From NCBI GenBank assembly GCA_958450325.1, contig OY288256.1, forward strand, positions 42,674,953 to 42,738,952: a stretch of 64,000 nucleotides of DNA. Reading direction: 5' to 3'. Positions 11,989 through 23,170 of this stretch are shown in pieces. Numbering within the stretch: position 1 is the first letter of the stretch; every line of letters starts with the position of its first letter. Under the pieces are notes generated by a model. The model searched no databases. It saw nothing but the letters and a program-made list of their open reading frames with translations, and was not told the DNA's origin. Made by a program: the position numbers and the translations under genes. Source of the DNA: Agrostemma githago. Lineage: Eukaryota; Streptophyta; Magnoliopsida; Caryophyllales; Caryophyllaceae.

Positions 11989-12123
11989 GTCAACAGTGAT
12001 GATAATACTTGTTCAAGTGTTCGTGCCCAATCTTTAGCTTTCGATTGTCTTGCCAGTCAAAGGGCATTATCTATGTAGATATGTATCGTTGTTATTAGTA
12101 TTTCCCCTACGCAACTACTTTCT

Positions 12124-12219
12124 ACTGCTCCCTCCGTCCCGTTCATTTGTTTGTCTTTTATATTTATTATGAGAAATATTTTAATCAAAGTCAGACAAAT
12201 GAATGAAACGGAGGAAGTA
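12124..12219. mobile_element. Stowaway-like mini inverted-repeat element
   Basis: A roughly 95 bp stretch starts CTGCTCCCTCCGTCCC and ends with the complementary GAAACGGAGGAAGTA. The arms pair for about 25 bp (CATTTGTTTGTC against GACAAATGAATG), and TA lies at each edge. These are hallmarks of Stowaway/mariner MITEs. Confidence 0.6.
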
Positions 12220-12910
12220 TATTATTAGAAAGCCTTGTAATGAATTACTCGTAGTATACAAAGTAGATGATGTGTAACCTTATATTATAAATAAAATGAG
12301 TACCGCTCAGAAAAATAAATCACGGATTGTTGATCTCGAATCACTTTCATCAAATTCATGGACCCGATTAATCATTTGAGATGATCCAAACTTGAGATGG
12401 CTCTTATAAAAATAAATATAAAAAAAAATATTTCCTCTATCCCAGACACATGTTTATCTATTTCAATTTAGAGTGATTAATTTGTTTACCTTTCCTATTT
12501 AATTTGAGAACTCTTTTTAATGGATAATTTGACAGTCTAAGACATAACTATATATAATCCACTTATCATCTAGTAAGTCAATAACAATAATCATAAATGA
12601 TCTCCTCGTCTTTCCTTGTCTTTGTCCTAAAATCAAAGATACTCCGTAAATAAAAGATGGCAAGAGGAGGGTAAGGCCTATACTCGAGATCACTAATTAA
12701 TGCAGACCCGATTTTGCTGATGCCCATGTGACCTTTGTACTCGTAATTCCTAAGCCCCCCTTTAATTTCAATGTACTACGAGCACTATCTTATTTAATTG
12801 CTTCTTTCTCCTTCTCACCTTACGTTAAACTCAATTCTCGATAGGGATCTGTGATATATGTCCCCTTTTCGTTACGGCTGGATCTTGTTGACGTCACTCC
12901 ATTTAATTAT
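12220..12910. other. AT-rich non-coding stretch
   Basis: No ORF, repeat or motif that I can support. Confidence 0.4.
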
Positions 12911-13800
12911 ATTAGTGCGATACCCGTGAAAAAAATTTCACGGGTTGTGATTCTTTCAAGTGATATTCTCTAATGAAGTAAGACAATATTAGTCTTCAAT
13001 TATGCGAGAGAGTGTGGTCTTCAATATGCGTGTTAGTAGGTGTACGAAAGACCGAACAACGTAGAATACGTTGAAGTGTCTGTTTAATAAGTCAATGGAC
13101 AACATTATATAAGACAAAAGAAATCGTGGAAGAATAGATTATTTGAATATGGTTTGTAAATCCTCATTTTCATTGTCGATCTACCTACTCCAATTTAACA
13201 TTTAAAAATATTATGCAGAGGATTATTATACGTGTTGTATTTTATTGTTAGACAATGATCATGATATAATAATGCCATCTATATTATTGTTGGAAAAGTT
13301 ACAATTACAACAACTCGAAGAATTTTTTATAAGAAAAATTCTATCATAGGTAGAAGTAAACATTGATAGGAAATATCACATTTTGATATTTCTAGTGTGA
13401 TACCCGTGAAAATTCACGGGGTGCAATTTTTTTATTGATATTTCCTAATGAAGGAAGACAAAATTGGTTTTCAATTATGCGAAAGAGTATGATCATCCAT
13501 ATGCATGTTAATAGGTATACGAAAGACCGATCAACGAAGAATACATTATGTGAATATCGTTTGAAACTCCCCATTTTCATTGTCGACCCACCAACTCCAA
13601 TTTAACATAAAAAAATATTATGCGTCCGATATTAAACGTGTTGTATTTATTGTTAGGCAAGGATTATAATATAATAATGTCATCGATATTATTGTTAAAA
13701 AAGTTACAATTATAACCAACTTGAAGAATCTTTTATTAATTTTTTTTGTGTAATATTAAACATTGATTGAAAATAGTATGATACGTGAAAATTCAAGCGA
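12911..13800 (-). mobile_element. Tandem Helitron-like 3' ends
   Basis: On the minus strand two copies of a hairpin (CCCGTGAA...TTCACGGG) are each followed by about 10 nt and then CTAA|T (about 12911) or CTAG (about 13391). This is the arrangement of a Helitron 3' terminus (hairpin, short spacer, CTRR). The sequence inside each end is repeated (AATTATGCGARAGAGT..., GTACGAAAGACCGA..., CATTTTCATTGTCGA...), giving a period of about 480 bp. A third, decayed copy of the end lies near 13775. No helicase or Rep coding sequence is present, so these would be non-autonomous. Confidence 0.5.
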
Positions 13801-14123
13801 ACATTGATTAATACTTATATTACACATAAAGAAAGTATGTACCGACAAACTTAACCAGATCGATCCATATACATAAATAATTGTCTCCCGCTACATTCAC
13901 TTAATTAGTTAATTGTGACCCAAACTCGAACCCACATGATTAATAATTCGAAAAAGTACCACTCGATTTGTGCTCAAATACTCAAACTATAAACTCGATT
14001 TAAAAATACATATGAGAATATTCACTGTAATTATACTTTTTTTTATCGGAAAAAATATTAAGAAAAGTTATTTAGTAATCATAAAATTTACTCCCTCTGA
14101 TTGCTTATTTTTTTCTCTCTTTC
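13801..14123. other. Non-coding flank left of E1
   Basis: AT-rich with no supported feature. The last five bases, CTTTC (14119-14123), would be the left TSD of E1, but the matching right copy is not in the window. Confidence 0.4.
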
Positions 14124-14320
14124 TGATGCGCGTATTTTATGTATACTTTTTATGCTCTTATTACGCGCATTTTCGTGTTTATCGAGTAGTGAAAACTACC
14201 ATTTTGCCCCGAATTGGCTACTTGTGGTGTATTCTGTATTTTTGCATGAACGGAAGCCATATGAGCTAAAACGAACCAAAACCGAGCAAAAACGAAGCTG
14301 ATTGTTGAACTGGGCAGAAC

Positions 14321-14542
14321 AGTCGACCGACTATCAGAATAGTCGGCCGACCATGACGATAGTCGACCGATAGTTGTTTTAGTCGGCCGACTATTGGGGT
14401 GACAGCGGAAGTCCAAATTAAGTCAATATTAGTCGACCGACTATTAATTTAGTCGGCCGACTATTTTCTGGGCCGCGGACGGATTTCGTGTTCAGCAAGA
14501 AGTTTCCTAATCAGTTTTAACTCTTTCTAAGTTGTATAAATA
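14321..14542 (+). promoter_or_regulatory. E1 LTR promoter: palindrome array plus TATA box
   Basis: Six copies of a near-palindrome AGTCGRCCGACTAT (two variants, GTCGACCGAC and GTCGGCCGAC) lie in 14321-14465 with irregular spacing. About 70 bp downstream is TATAAATA (14535-14542). The order array then TATA fits a U3 enhancer and core promoter. Five of the six motif copies contain RCCGAC, the core of plant DRE/CRT elements; the third is degenerate. Confidence 0.65.
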
Positions 14543-15134
14543 AGGCTTTTCAGCCACTTTTATTTCTACCTCTCCACTTTTACTTCTCAATACTTTACTT
14601 CTCTTTAGACTTTTATTTAGATCCCTTCTCCTTATTCTCCTAAGATTACTTTTAGTTTAATTTCTTCCTTTAAAACTCGGTTATGGTAAGACTTCAAGAT
14701 TCGAATCGCCTTTATTCCTCTTGGTAATTTAATCTAATATTTCTTCCTTCTTCTTCGTTCTTGATTGTTTTTAATCTTTGTTTGTTGTTGTTCTTCTTCT
14801 TCTTCATATTTAATTATTCTTAATCGTTGTTTATGCTTGTCGTAATTTTATTATTATTCATCATATTTAATCTAGTAAAATCGTTTATTAATCTTGCTGT
14901 TCTCGATTTAATTATGAGTAGCTAATTTCCTTCGCTAGGATTTAGGGGATCTGCTAATTGAATGTGGTCGCTAAATAATTTATAGATCTATCAATGATAT
15001 TGCGTCTGAGTTGTCAATTGTAGTATATAATCGTGATTAGTCAGTTAATGCGCATGATTGATTAATTGAATTCGGTAAACTTGAACCTAAGATCGGAAGC
15101 CTGGTAAAAGTTGGACCTGCTACAACACATTAGT

Positions 15135-15996
15135 TAGAGGTGGCAATTGGATAGGGCGGATCGAGTTCGAGTCGAGCTGTCTCGGGTTCGGATTACCAAA
15201 CTATCGGATTTTTTCGGCTCATTTGAATTAGCGGGTCGATTCGGATTCGGTCGAGTAGTTTCGAGTCATGATATTGTACGGGTATCGGGTTAGAACGGCT
15301 AAGTCTTGGTCAGGTTGCGGTTGTTTTAGGAACAGGTTCGTTCGGATAATATGTCATGTAGTAGTATTTTATGTCAAATGGACATGAAATTCAAATTAAT
15401 CTTAACCGAGTTAACCCGATATCAAATAAAAATACTCCGTATACACATATAATAAATTACTAGTTTCGTATACTCCATGTAAGTAAACTTTATATATTTT
15501 ATAAAACATACGAAATTATACGAGCCGCCTGTTAGTTACTACGTATACTAAACATGACAATCCCACGTTCACCCCATGTTCCCATGTTTGTATATTTAAC
15601 TTTCAATTTGCATGTCTTCAATGAATGAAGTATGAATCTATTTTACTCGCACTCCATACATAGAAATTCACTGTGGGTCACCTGATTGGTTATATCGGTT
15701 ACCTATTTTTTGGATAAATTTTTTATTATTTGAGTCGGTTTGGATAGGGTATTTTCGGCTACGTATATTTTGGGTAATTTTTTGTTATTCAAGTAAGATT
15801 TGGGTCGGGTATTTTCTTTTCGAGTTTAATCGACTCGGTTGTTACCGAATTCGGAATCTATCGGCTTCGGATATAATCAGGTATCAGATTGAGTCAAATC
15901 AAACCAGTTCGGTTTCGGTCACTAAGATATTTCAGTATTGTCGATTGTCGAACGGGTCCGGTCTCGGGTGAGCCGGATCGGGTTTTGTCAGGTCTA
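15135..15996. mobile_element. hAT-type MITE inside E1 LTR
   Basis: The left end TAGAGGTGGCAATTGGAT pairs with the reverse complement of the right end, TAGACCTGACAAAACCCG. A perfect 8 bp duplication ACATTAGT flanks it (15127-15134 and 15997-16004). The interior is 862 bp, rich in TCGGGTT-like words, with no ORF. Confidence 0.8.
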
Positions 15997-16230
15997 ACAT
16001 TAGTTTGCCCTAATAAGATCGGAAGCCTTTAGACGCATGCTTGGGTGAATAGCGGACCGGAAGGACCTTTTCACTACCCCTTAGACCAATATCTGCGACA
16101 GACCTGTGACTTAGACCGTGACCATAAGAAATTCGTAGTGAACCATTTGTCTTTATTCATCTTATTTATTTTAGTTATTTCTTCTCTTTTAATTCTCTTT
16201 CCTTTACTACTTTAGTTAGTTAAACACAAA

Positions 16231-16671
16231 GGGGGTGTTTGGTAAACGGCGGATATGCCATTTTTTGGCGTATTGAGGGCTTTTAGCATGTTTGACCAAT
16301 CAATATGCTGTTTTGGGTGTTTGGTAAACGACATATTGAAACAATAACTAGATTTGGGCGCAATCTACTATTTTACAATATGCTGCTTACCCCAGCATAT
16401 TCAATTGACATATTGAGAATATATACGAAAACGACTTTCTTACCCTTCAAAATATATCTTATCCAATCTCTATTTTTAATTCGTATCCATAATAGTCATT
16501 TTACTGAAAATTTAGCATTCTACTAATTTGAAACTGCTGATTACCAAACAGCACTAACAAAATCTGTTAATCATATATGTTAGTCAAACATGCTAATAAA
16601 ATCTGCTAATTATAATATGCTTTTGTAACCTGCTTATGCTAATATTAATCTGCCGGTTACCAAACAGAGCC
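16231..16671. mobile_element. MITE with a second, nested copy, inside E1 LTR
   Basis: Outer ends are GGGGGTGTTTGGTAAACGG and the complement of CCGGTTACCAAACAGAGCC. Flanks AACACAAA and AAAACTAA agree at 6 of 8 positions, hAT-like. A related copy is nested at about 16315-16553 (GGGTGTTTGGTAAACGACAT to ATTACCAAACAGCAC). Confidence 0.6.
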
Positions 16672-16832
16672 AAAACTAAAAAAAAAACCCCGATTTGTTA
16701 CATAGATAGACTTTAATTGCGAGTATAATTTATTTGTCTCCTTGTGGATACGATCTTGACTTCCCTAGCTATATTTTTAATTAGACCTAAGTTGGTTATC
16801 TTTGATAGGTATACGACTAGCTTATCAAATTT

Positions 16833-16850
16833 TGGCGCCGTTGCCGTGGA
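16833..16850 (+). other. Primer-binding site, tRNA-Asp type (E1)
   Basis: TGGCGCCGTTGCCGTGGA follows the LTR end by five bases. It matches the tRNA-Asp 3' end except for one G-to-T change, consistent with decay. Confidence 0.9.
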
Positions 16851-16946
16851 GACGGTTAATTTTACTTGTCGTTTTAGTTTATCTTTTGTCTTAGGGAACT
16901 TTCGTTCCTTGAGACGGTTCTCATATTTTCCTTCTTAGTTCTGTGT

Positions 16947-18405
16947 ATGCCCAGGTCTAACAGGTCCGAGATTCATCCTTTTGATCCCGAACCCAAGAAG
17001 ACTTTACGAGCTAGACGGAGTTTTTGGAGGGAAGTACGTCAAGCGGAAAAATCTAATTCGCTTGACCCAGTTTCCACTAACCTGGAAGTGGAATATTCGT
17101 CCCACGAAGAGGACGACTCTAGCACCAAATCAGACGCCGAGTCAGATATCTCAATTACGATCATGCCGCCAAAGCTTTCCACTCACTCCGAACCGACTCA
17201 GGCTAACATCCCGAAAGGATGGAAGCTACCAACTCCTACCACCGGCTCTTTCGAGATTCATCCCGCATATATCAATTTAGTGGAGCGAAATACCTTCTCG
17301 GGCAAGAAAGACGAAGACCTCAGACAACATATGGAAATATTCGCTGATTATTGTTGTTCAATTCCAGTTGCTCCCAGGGTAACACAAGAACAAGTAATGG
17401 AGGCCTTATTTCCATTTTCTCTTGCAGGTCCAGCCCGTAGATGGTATCGAGACTTGGATAAAGAAGCAGCCAATATTAATGACTGGAACTCATTGGCGCT
17501 TGTTTTTTTATAAGTATTACTATCCTCCTCAGCGCACCGATCAGATACGGAGTCAAATAACCAGTTTTAAGCAAGGACCATTGGAAGATCTAAACGAAAC
17601 ATGGACTAGATTTAAGGGTCTAGTCCGTTCTATTCCTCACCACGGATTCCAGCCATAGTTCTTATGTAATCAATTTTATAACGGTTTATTTGATGATAAT
17701 CGTGCTATTCTTGATGTTGCAGCTAACGGACGTTTCCAAAACAATGTTGATAATGACAAGGGTTGGAAATTGATCGAGGAGATGGCCACGCATCGAGCCG
17801 TGTACGGAAATCCGAGGGGTAGTGTTTGGGTAGCCGCAGCAGAAACCAGTGAGATTATGGCTCAATTTGATTATCTTCATGCCCGTCTCGATAAAATTCA
17901 GAATCCGCTTCATAGAAATGAGTCGAATCAGCAAACTATCCATGCTATGATCAAACAGGAGGCCATGTGTGAGCGATGTGGTACCGAAGGCCATAGCGCG
18001 GGGGAATGTATGACCGGGATGGAGCAAGTTCTAGCTTTTCAACATTAAAAGCAAGGTAATCCCTAGTCTAATTATTATAATGAGAGGACTAGGGAACATC
18101 CGAACTTCAGTTGGACAAGTCAGAATGTGTTGAACCCAGTTCCTCAGCCGAAGCAACAAGCGTATGTTCCACCTCATCGCGGACAACATCAAGGCTTCCA
18201 AAAGCCTCTAGCTCTTCCACCGCCGACTCAACCTCTTGCTATTCTTCCTCTACTGCCTGTGACTCTGGCTCCAGTTCCTAGCGAATATCAGGAATTGAAG
18301 GGTATGATGCAATCTCTTATGATCCAGATGCAGAAAAGTGACCAATCTAAAGATGCAAAGATCAAGATGTTGGAGACGCAGGTGGCGCAGCTTGCCACAA
18401 ATTAG
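16947..18405 (+). pseudogene. gag: E1 gag (Athila type), broken
   Basis: Gag forms the virus-like particle. The ATG at 16947 begins MPR followed by an acidic/basic N-terminus, as in E2 and E3 (MPR...F-[DN]-x-E). A Retrotrans_gag capsid region follows, with LVERNTFSGKKDED, FPFSLAGPARRWYRDL and later YYPPQRTDQIRSQ. A frameshift near 17510 moves the frame. In the second frame there is a TGG-to-TAG stop at 17656-17658 and stops near 18048 and 18066. A zinc knuckle CERCGTEGHSAGEC (CX2CX4HX4C) lies near 17970-18010, followed by a proline/glutamine-rich tail. It continues in the same frame into the protease. Confidence 0.88.
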
Positions 18406-18594
18406 TCTACTAGGCAACCGAGGACACTACCATCACAGCCGAAAAAACCGTACGATACGGCCAACGCGATTCAGCTTCGTAGCGGCCTTACTTATGACGA
18501 TCCCAAGATGCCTAGTTTTTATAATTCTGTTATTGTGGAGGATGTAATTGATGATGTATCGCTAAAAACTGTTGTGAATGACGAATTGGTCAAT

Positions 18595-18730
18595 AATAGT
18601 CGACCGACTATTTCAGATAGTCGACCGACTATCATTGACGGATTAACAAAAACTGCAGGTGAGGAGAAAAATAGTCGACCGACTATTAATAATAGTTGAC
18701 CGACTATTCTTGATAGTCGACCGACTATTC
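18595..18730 (+). repeat. In-frame copies of the E1 palindrome in the gag-protease linker
   Basis: Five copies of ATAGTYGACCGACTAT, the motif of the E1 LTR array, lie here. They fall in the polyprotein frame and encode a repeated [ND]SRPTI hexad-like unit (the fourth copy has a stop because GTCGAC became GTTGAC). Spacers vary from 3 to over 40 bp. The translated linker is otherwise acidic and poorly conserved. Confidence 0.85.
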
Positions 18731-18735
18731 CAGAG

Positions 18736-19887
18736 ACGGAATCCAGATCCGAGACGGTCGCTGCTGAAAAGACGTCTGATGCTGAAGTGGAAACAGGTGT
18801 TCTACAAGATAAAGAACAGGTCAAAATTCAAGTTCCTTTTCCTAGCCGGTTGAAGAATAAGAAGGTCGAGAACCAGTTCAGTAAGTTTATGGAGGTCGTC
18901 AAAAATCTCCAGGTAACCGTTCCCTTCACGGAATTAATTACCCAGGTACCCTCTTATGCGAAATTTATGAAAGATATTTTGACCCATAAGAGGAACTTTA
19001 ATGAACATGAGACAATTGCTTTTACCGCTGAATGTAGTGCTTTAATCCAAAGTAAGTCTCCACCCAAACTAAAAGACCTGGGTAGTTTTTCCATATCATG
19101 CACCATAGGTACCCATGTGATTGATAAAGCCTTATGCGATTTGGGTGCAAGTGTCAGTGTTATGCCTTATTCAGTTTGCGAGAAACTGAATATGGGTCAG
19201 CTTAAAGTCACAAGTGTGACTCTTCAGATGGCTGACAGGTCAGTCAAACGTCCCCTATGAGTCTTAGAGGATGTCCCCGTTAGGATAGGTAAATTCTTTA
19301 TACCTGTCGATTTCATTATTCTAGATATGGCTGAGGATACCCAGATTCCTATAATTTTGGGTAGGCCATTTCTACATACTGCAGGGGCTATTGTAGATGT
19401 CAAGCACGGATTCTTGACTCTAGAGGTGGGGGACGATAAAGTGACCTTTAACTTGGCTAACACATTAGCTAAGCCTATGATCGAGGATACTTGTTATGCA
19501 TTAGATATTATTGATGAAGTTATTCTTGATGTTTGTACGGATTCCCTGAGTAGGGACCCGCTCGAGGCTTTGACATGTTTAGACATTTGTGCAGGTAATA
19601 AGACTAACGATGATGCTGTGTGGGATATTTTAGGAGATACACAGAAACTGACGAGCATCGACAGAGAAGTGGTAAATAGGTTGGTAGATACTTCTTATGC
19701 TGTAGAGGTAACCAAACCCGACCTGAAACCTCTTCCGTCTCATCTTAAGTATGTATTTCTAGACGACTCTGAGTCTTATCACGTCATCGTAAGTAATAAA
19801 TTAGATGAGAACCAACGTTCTGCTTTGTTGGTCGTTCTTAAAAAGAACAAGAATGCATTAGGTTACAGTCTAAATGACCTTAAGTGA
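18736..19887 (+). pseudogene. E1 aspartic protease and following linker
   Basis: The retroviral-type protease cleaves Gag-Pol. The frame contains VPFTELITQVPSYAKFMKD upstream, then the active-site block ALCDLGASVSVMPYSVC (DLGAS, as in Athila, instead of the usual D[ST]G). Next come a TGA stop (19258-19260) and the C-terminal IILGRPFLHTAGAIVDV flap/helix block. An acidic linker leads towards RT and ends in a stop at 19885-19887. It is in the same frame as gag part 2. Confidence 0.85.
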
Positions 19888-20815
19888 ATTAGTCCCGATA
19901 TTTGCATGCATCAAATTGAACTTGAAGAGGATCGCCGACCTGTTAGACAGGGTCAACGTAAGTTGAACCCGAAAATGCAGGAAGTGGTAATGAAAGAAGT
20001 GATGAAGTTGTTAGATGCAGGTATAATTTATTCTTTCGATCACTCTAAATGGGTGAGTCCTGTTCAGGTCGTCCCGAAGAAAGGCGGGACGACCGTGGTA
20101 AAAAACGATACAAATGAATTAATACCTACTAGAATTGTAACGGGATGGCGGATGTGCATTGACTATAGACAATTAAATGCCGCCACAAAAAAAGATCACT
20201 TCCCTATTCCGTTTATCAATCAAATGGTAGAAAGGTTAGCCTTACATAAGTTTTTCTGTTATTTAGATGGCTATTCAGGGTTCTTTCAGATCCCGATCCA
20301 TCCTGATGATCAGGAAAAGACGACCTTTACTTGTCCCCATGGTGTTTTTGCTTATCGCAGGATGCCTCTCGGGTTGTGTAATGCCCCTGCCACCTTTAAA
20401 AGGTGTATGATGGGGATATTTTCCGAGTATATCGAGTTTATTATGGAGGTATTTATGGATGATTTCAGTGTCTACGGTAGCTGATTGTTTAACTGACCTT
20501 GATAAAGTGACGCAGCGATGTATTGAGGTCAATCTAGTGCTGAATTGGGAGAAGTGACATTTTATGGTCAACGAGGGAGTTGTCCTTGGGCACTTAGTTT
20601 CAGATCGAGGCATCCAAGTAGACAAAGCAAAGGTGCAAGTGGTCGAGCAATTGCCTCCTCCCGTTAACGTGAGGGGGGTTAGGAGTTTTCTTTGACACGC
20701 CAGATTTTATCGCCGGTTTAACAAAGATTTCTCTAAAATTGCTAAACCACTTACACAATTGCTCCTTAAGGATGCCCATTCATTTTTTCTGATGAATGCT
20801 TATTTGCTTTTAACA
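19888..20815 (+). pseudogene. E1 reverse transcriptase
   Basis: The RVT_1 domain copies element RNA into DNA. Visible motifs are KWVSPVQVVPKKGG, GWRMCIDYRQLN, the catalytic-region CYLDGYSGFFQIPIHP, PLGLCNAPATFKRCM and the FMDD box (MEVFMDDFSVYG), the Ty3/gypsy Athila form of YxDD. After the FMDD box the frame is lost at about 20484. Thumb/connection remnants (VEQLPPPVNV, FYRRF, KIAKPLTQLL) are scattered in several frames with stops. Confidence 0.88.
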
Positions 20816-21027
20816 GGTTGAAGCAGGCTTTGGTCATAACACCTATTATTCAGGCCCCGGATTGCGGATTGTCGTTTGAAGTTATGTGTGACGCTAGAGA
20901 TTATGCGGTCAGTGCGGTGCTGGGTCAAAGGAAGGAAAAGACAGTGAATGTCATCTATTATGCAAGCGGAACTCTGGATGAGGCTCAGGTGAAGTATATT
21001 ACAACAAAGAAGGAGCTTCTAGCCGTG
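20816..21027 (+). pseudogene. E1 RNase H, first part
   Basis: The RNase H-like domain begins PIIQAPDCGLSFEVMCDARD (catalytic Asp region) and AVLGQRKEKTVNVIYYAS, and reaches KKELLAV. There it is cut after codon GTG by the family F solo LTR. The rest resumes at 23171. Confidence 0.85.
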
Positions 21028-23170
21028 TGTAGAAACCCAGATTTGGACCTGGTGGCTACAGAAGTGCCCAACAAACACCCGATGACGATAAGACTGCAAC
21101 GCGACGCGGGTTCGTGATGTTTTAGATAGTTTTTCTATAGAACGAATCAAATAAATTACTCGGGCAAATTAAACTAACATGATGGCAGCCTTAGTCGTGT
21201 CATTACGGTCGCATAGACACTAGTTAAAGTCAATTCCGACACCGGGACCCCGAGTCGGTCCCGAAACTCGAACCGAGTCAGCACCGCGCCAAGCGAGCCT
21301 CGGGATGCACGCCCGAGGCCCACTAATGTTCACGGCGCTAGGTCAAGCCGCGGGAGCCTTAATCTCCAAGTAACAAATTATCCTCCTCCCTCTCGGTTTT
21401 GGAAAGTATCAAAACCGTATCCTCAAAATCCCAGCCGCACCACCTGACGCGCCTGGGTGCCTGAGTCTTAGTACGCCCTAGCTCGGGCGCCCGTATGGGT
21501 GACAAGGGCCGAAAAACACCTATAAATACCCCCTTCACGCCCTCATTTCGACATTCAATTTTCTCTTCTCCCTCTAAACTCTCGCTAAGGGCTCGCACTC
21601 GGACACCCGAGGCAAACGATCCACTCGATCGTAGTTCTGATAAAAAAGCGACATGGACGCTACTCCTCACCTTCGAGCACTCCACTCGATACCGAGGTGC
21701 CTGTGATCGACTAGCTCAAAACTAGAACCCAAGTTCTGTCGGAGTAGCCGCAGAACTAGTCCTTAGCAACGAAGATCTGCCGGAATAGCCGCAGGAAGGG
21801 ACAAACGGTAACGGATTTCTTCCGGAATAACTGGTCAAGCTAGGAGGATCCGCCTGTCAAAGTTGTTTCGTCACTAGGTTGCCATCTAAACAAAACTTTC
21901 CATTCTCGTACTTTCTATTATTATGCACTACGACAATACTAGATGTGGGCACTAGGCCCACAAACATCTACTAAAATACGTAATGTCTCAACTTCAACTG
22001 CAAACACTAAAACACACTAAATAGACCCGAGTAATTCCGAGATCCGTTCTCAAACTATCCATACATCGTGTCCCGTTTAGTGTACACTCCGAGGGTGCAA
22101 CTCCTCACTATGTGATTTACGTACATTCACATTTACAGTTTTTTGTATGTTTTATTGCTTTTATGACCTTATAATCGCATGCTAAATCACCTAACACGGA
22201 ATTCAAAACGTAAAACAACTAAAATTGAACAAAGTGATGGTCGGGTTCCGTATTAGTCCCGGTGCTCGCCTTATTGGGTTCGACGCATCCCTATTAATAC
22301 CGAACCGACGCATCTTAAGCAGAATACCAGTTAAGGTATACCACGAGAATGACTAATATCCGTATTATCGCGTTAAAACTGATTTGCTAATACGTATAAT
22401 ACTAGTACTCTTTACGCTCTTACGTGCATCTTTTCATGGCCTGCTTGTCACTTGAAATCGCATGCAAAGAATGTAAAAACAACTACCTTGACGACAAAAC
22501 TTACTTGTCCTTAAACAACCGACATAGCAAAAGGTTTAGGGTTAATATAACGGATGTTACAGTACTTCCACCACAACAAAAGAACTAGGATATCAGCCCA
22601 CCGATTGATTAGTAGAGGCCTCTATAGTGCGGGCGGGATTGGATGTTGACATCTATCAGATGTTGGCTTCCCAATACGTACCCTCACTCCTTACTCAGAA
22701 TCGACGGTTTCCGAATGTCCGAAACCATTGGCAATGAGAGTCATTCCAGGCATGGAGTGCTTAAGGGTACAAGTCTTTATCTTTAGGTCCCATGCCACTC
22801 AACCTTGAGCCGGCAAGGGATCAAGTTGACTTCAACAAGTTCTGAGTCCTGATAATTGACTCGGTGACTCCACAAATCGACAACAACTTCAGTTCACTAA
22901 AAAGATCGCCTTACCAAACAAAACGGCCTTTAAACATTTAAAACCACGACTCGATCGATTCCCAAAGGGAAACACGGGTGCCCCCACCCGTCTAGTAAAA
23001 GTCCGGATCGTCATCCAAATCGAGGTCCGACACTTCGCCCTGTACGCGAGATCGGACCGGCCCCCGGCAGAGAGGGGGCTACGTGGGTGGCCGCCGCCAC
23101 ACGTTGAAAAAACGGGTAGGTCCCGCGCGGGCGCGTGCGGGGCGCCGGGCGGTGCGGACGGACGTCCACA
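21028..23170 (+). mobile_element. Solo LTR of family F inserted in E1 RNase H
   Basis: It begins TGTAGAAACCCAGATTTGG and ends CGGACGTCCACA (TG...CA), 2143 bp. Perfect 5 bp duplications CCGTG flank it (21023-21027, 23171-23175). The RNase H reading frame resumes exactly after the second duplication. TATAAATA at 21521-21528 marks a core promoter. There is no primer site or internal region, so it is a product of LTR-LTR recombination. Its inverted relative is at 5332-7447. Confidence 0.93.

Larger units (their letters stand above)
14124..16827 (+). mobile_element. 5' LTR of E1
   Basis: It opens TGATGCGCGTATTTTATG and ends CTAGCTTATCA, five bases before the primer site. It is 2.7 kb long, of which about 1.3 kb is two MITE insertions, so the native LTR was about 1.4 kb. 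It carries the motif array and TATA box described separately. The start is chosen from the TGATG opening shared with the E6 LTR. Confidence 0.8.

Noticed and set aside
14321..14465. Short palindromic repeats with variable spacers, CRISPR-like at first sight
   Set aside because: Repeats are only 12-16 bp with irregular spacing, no cas genes, and the context is a plant retrotransposon promoter.
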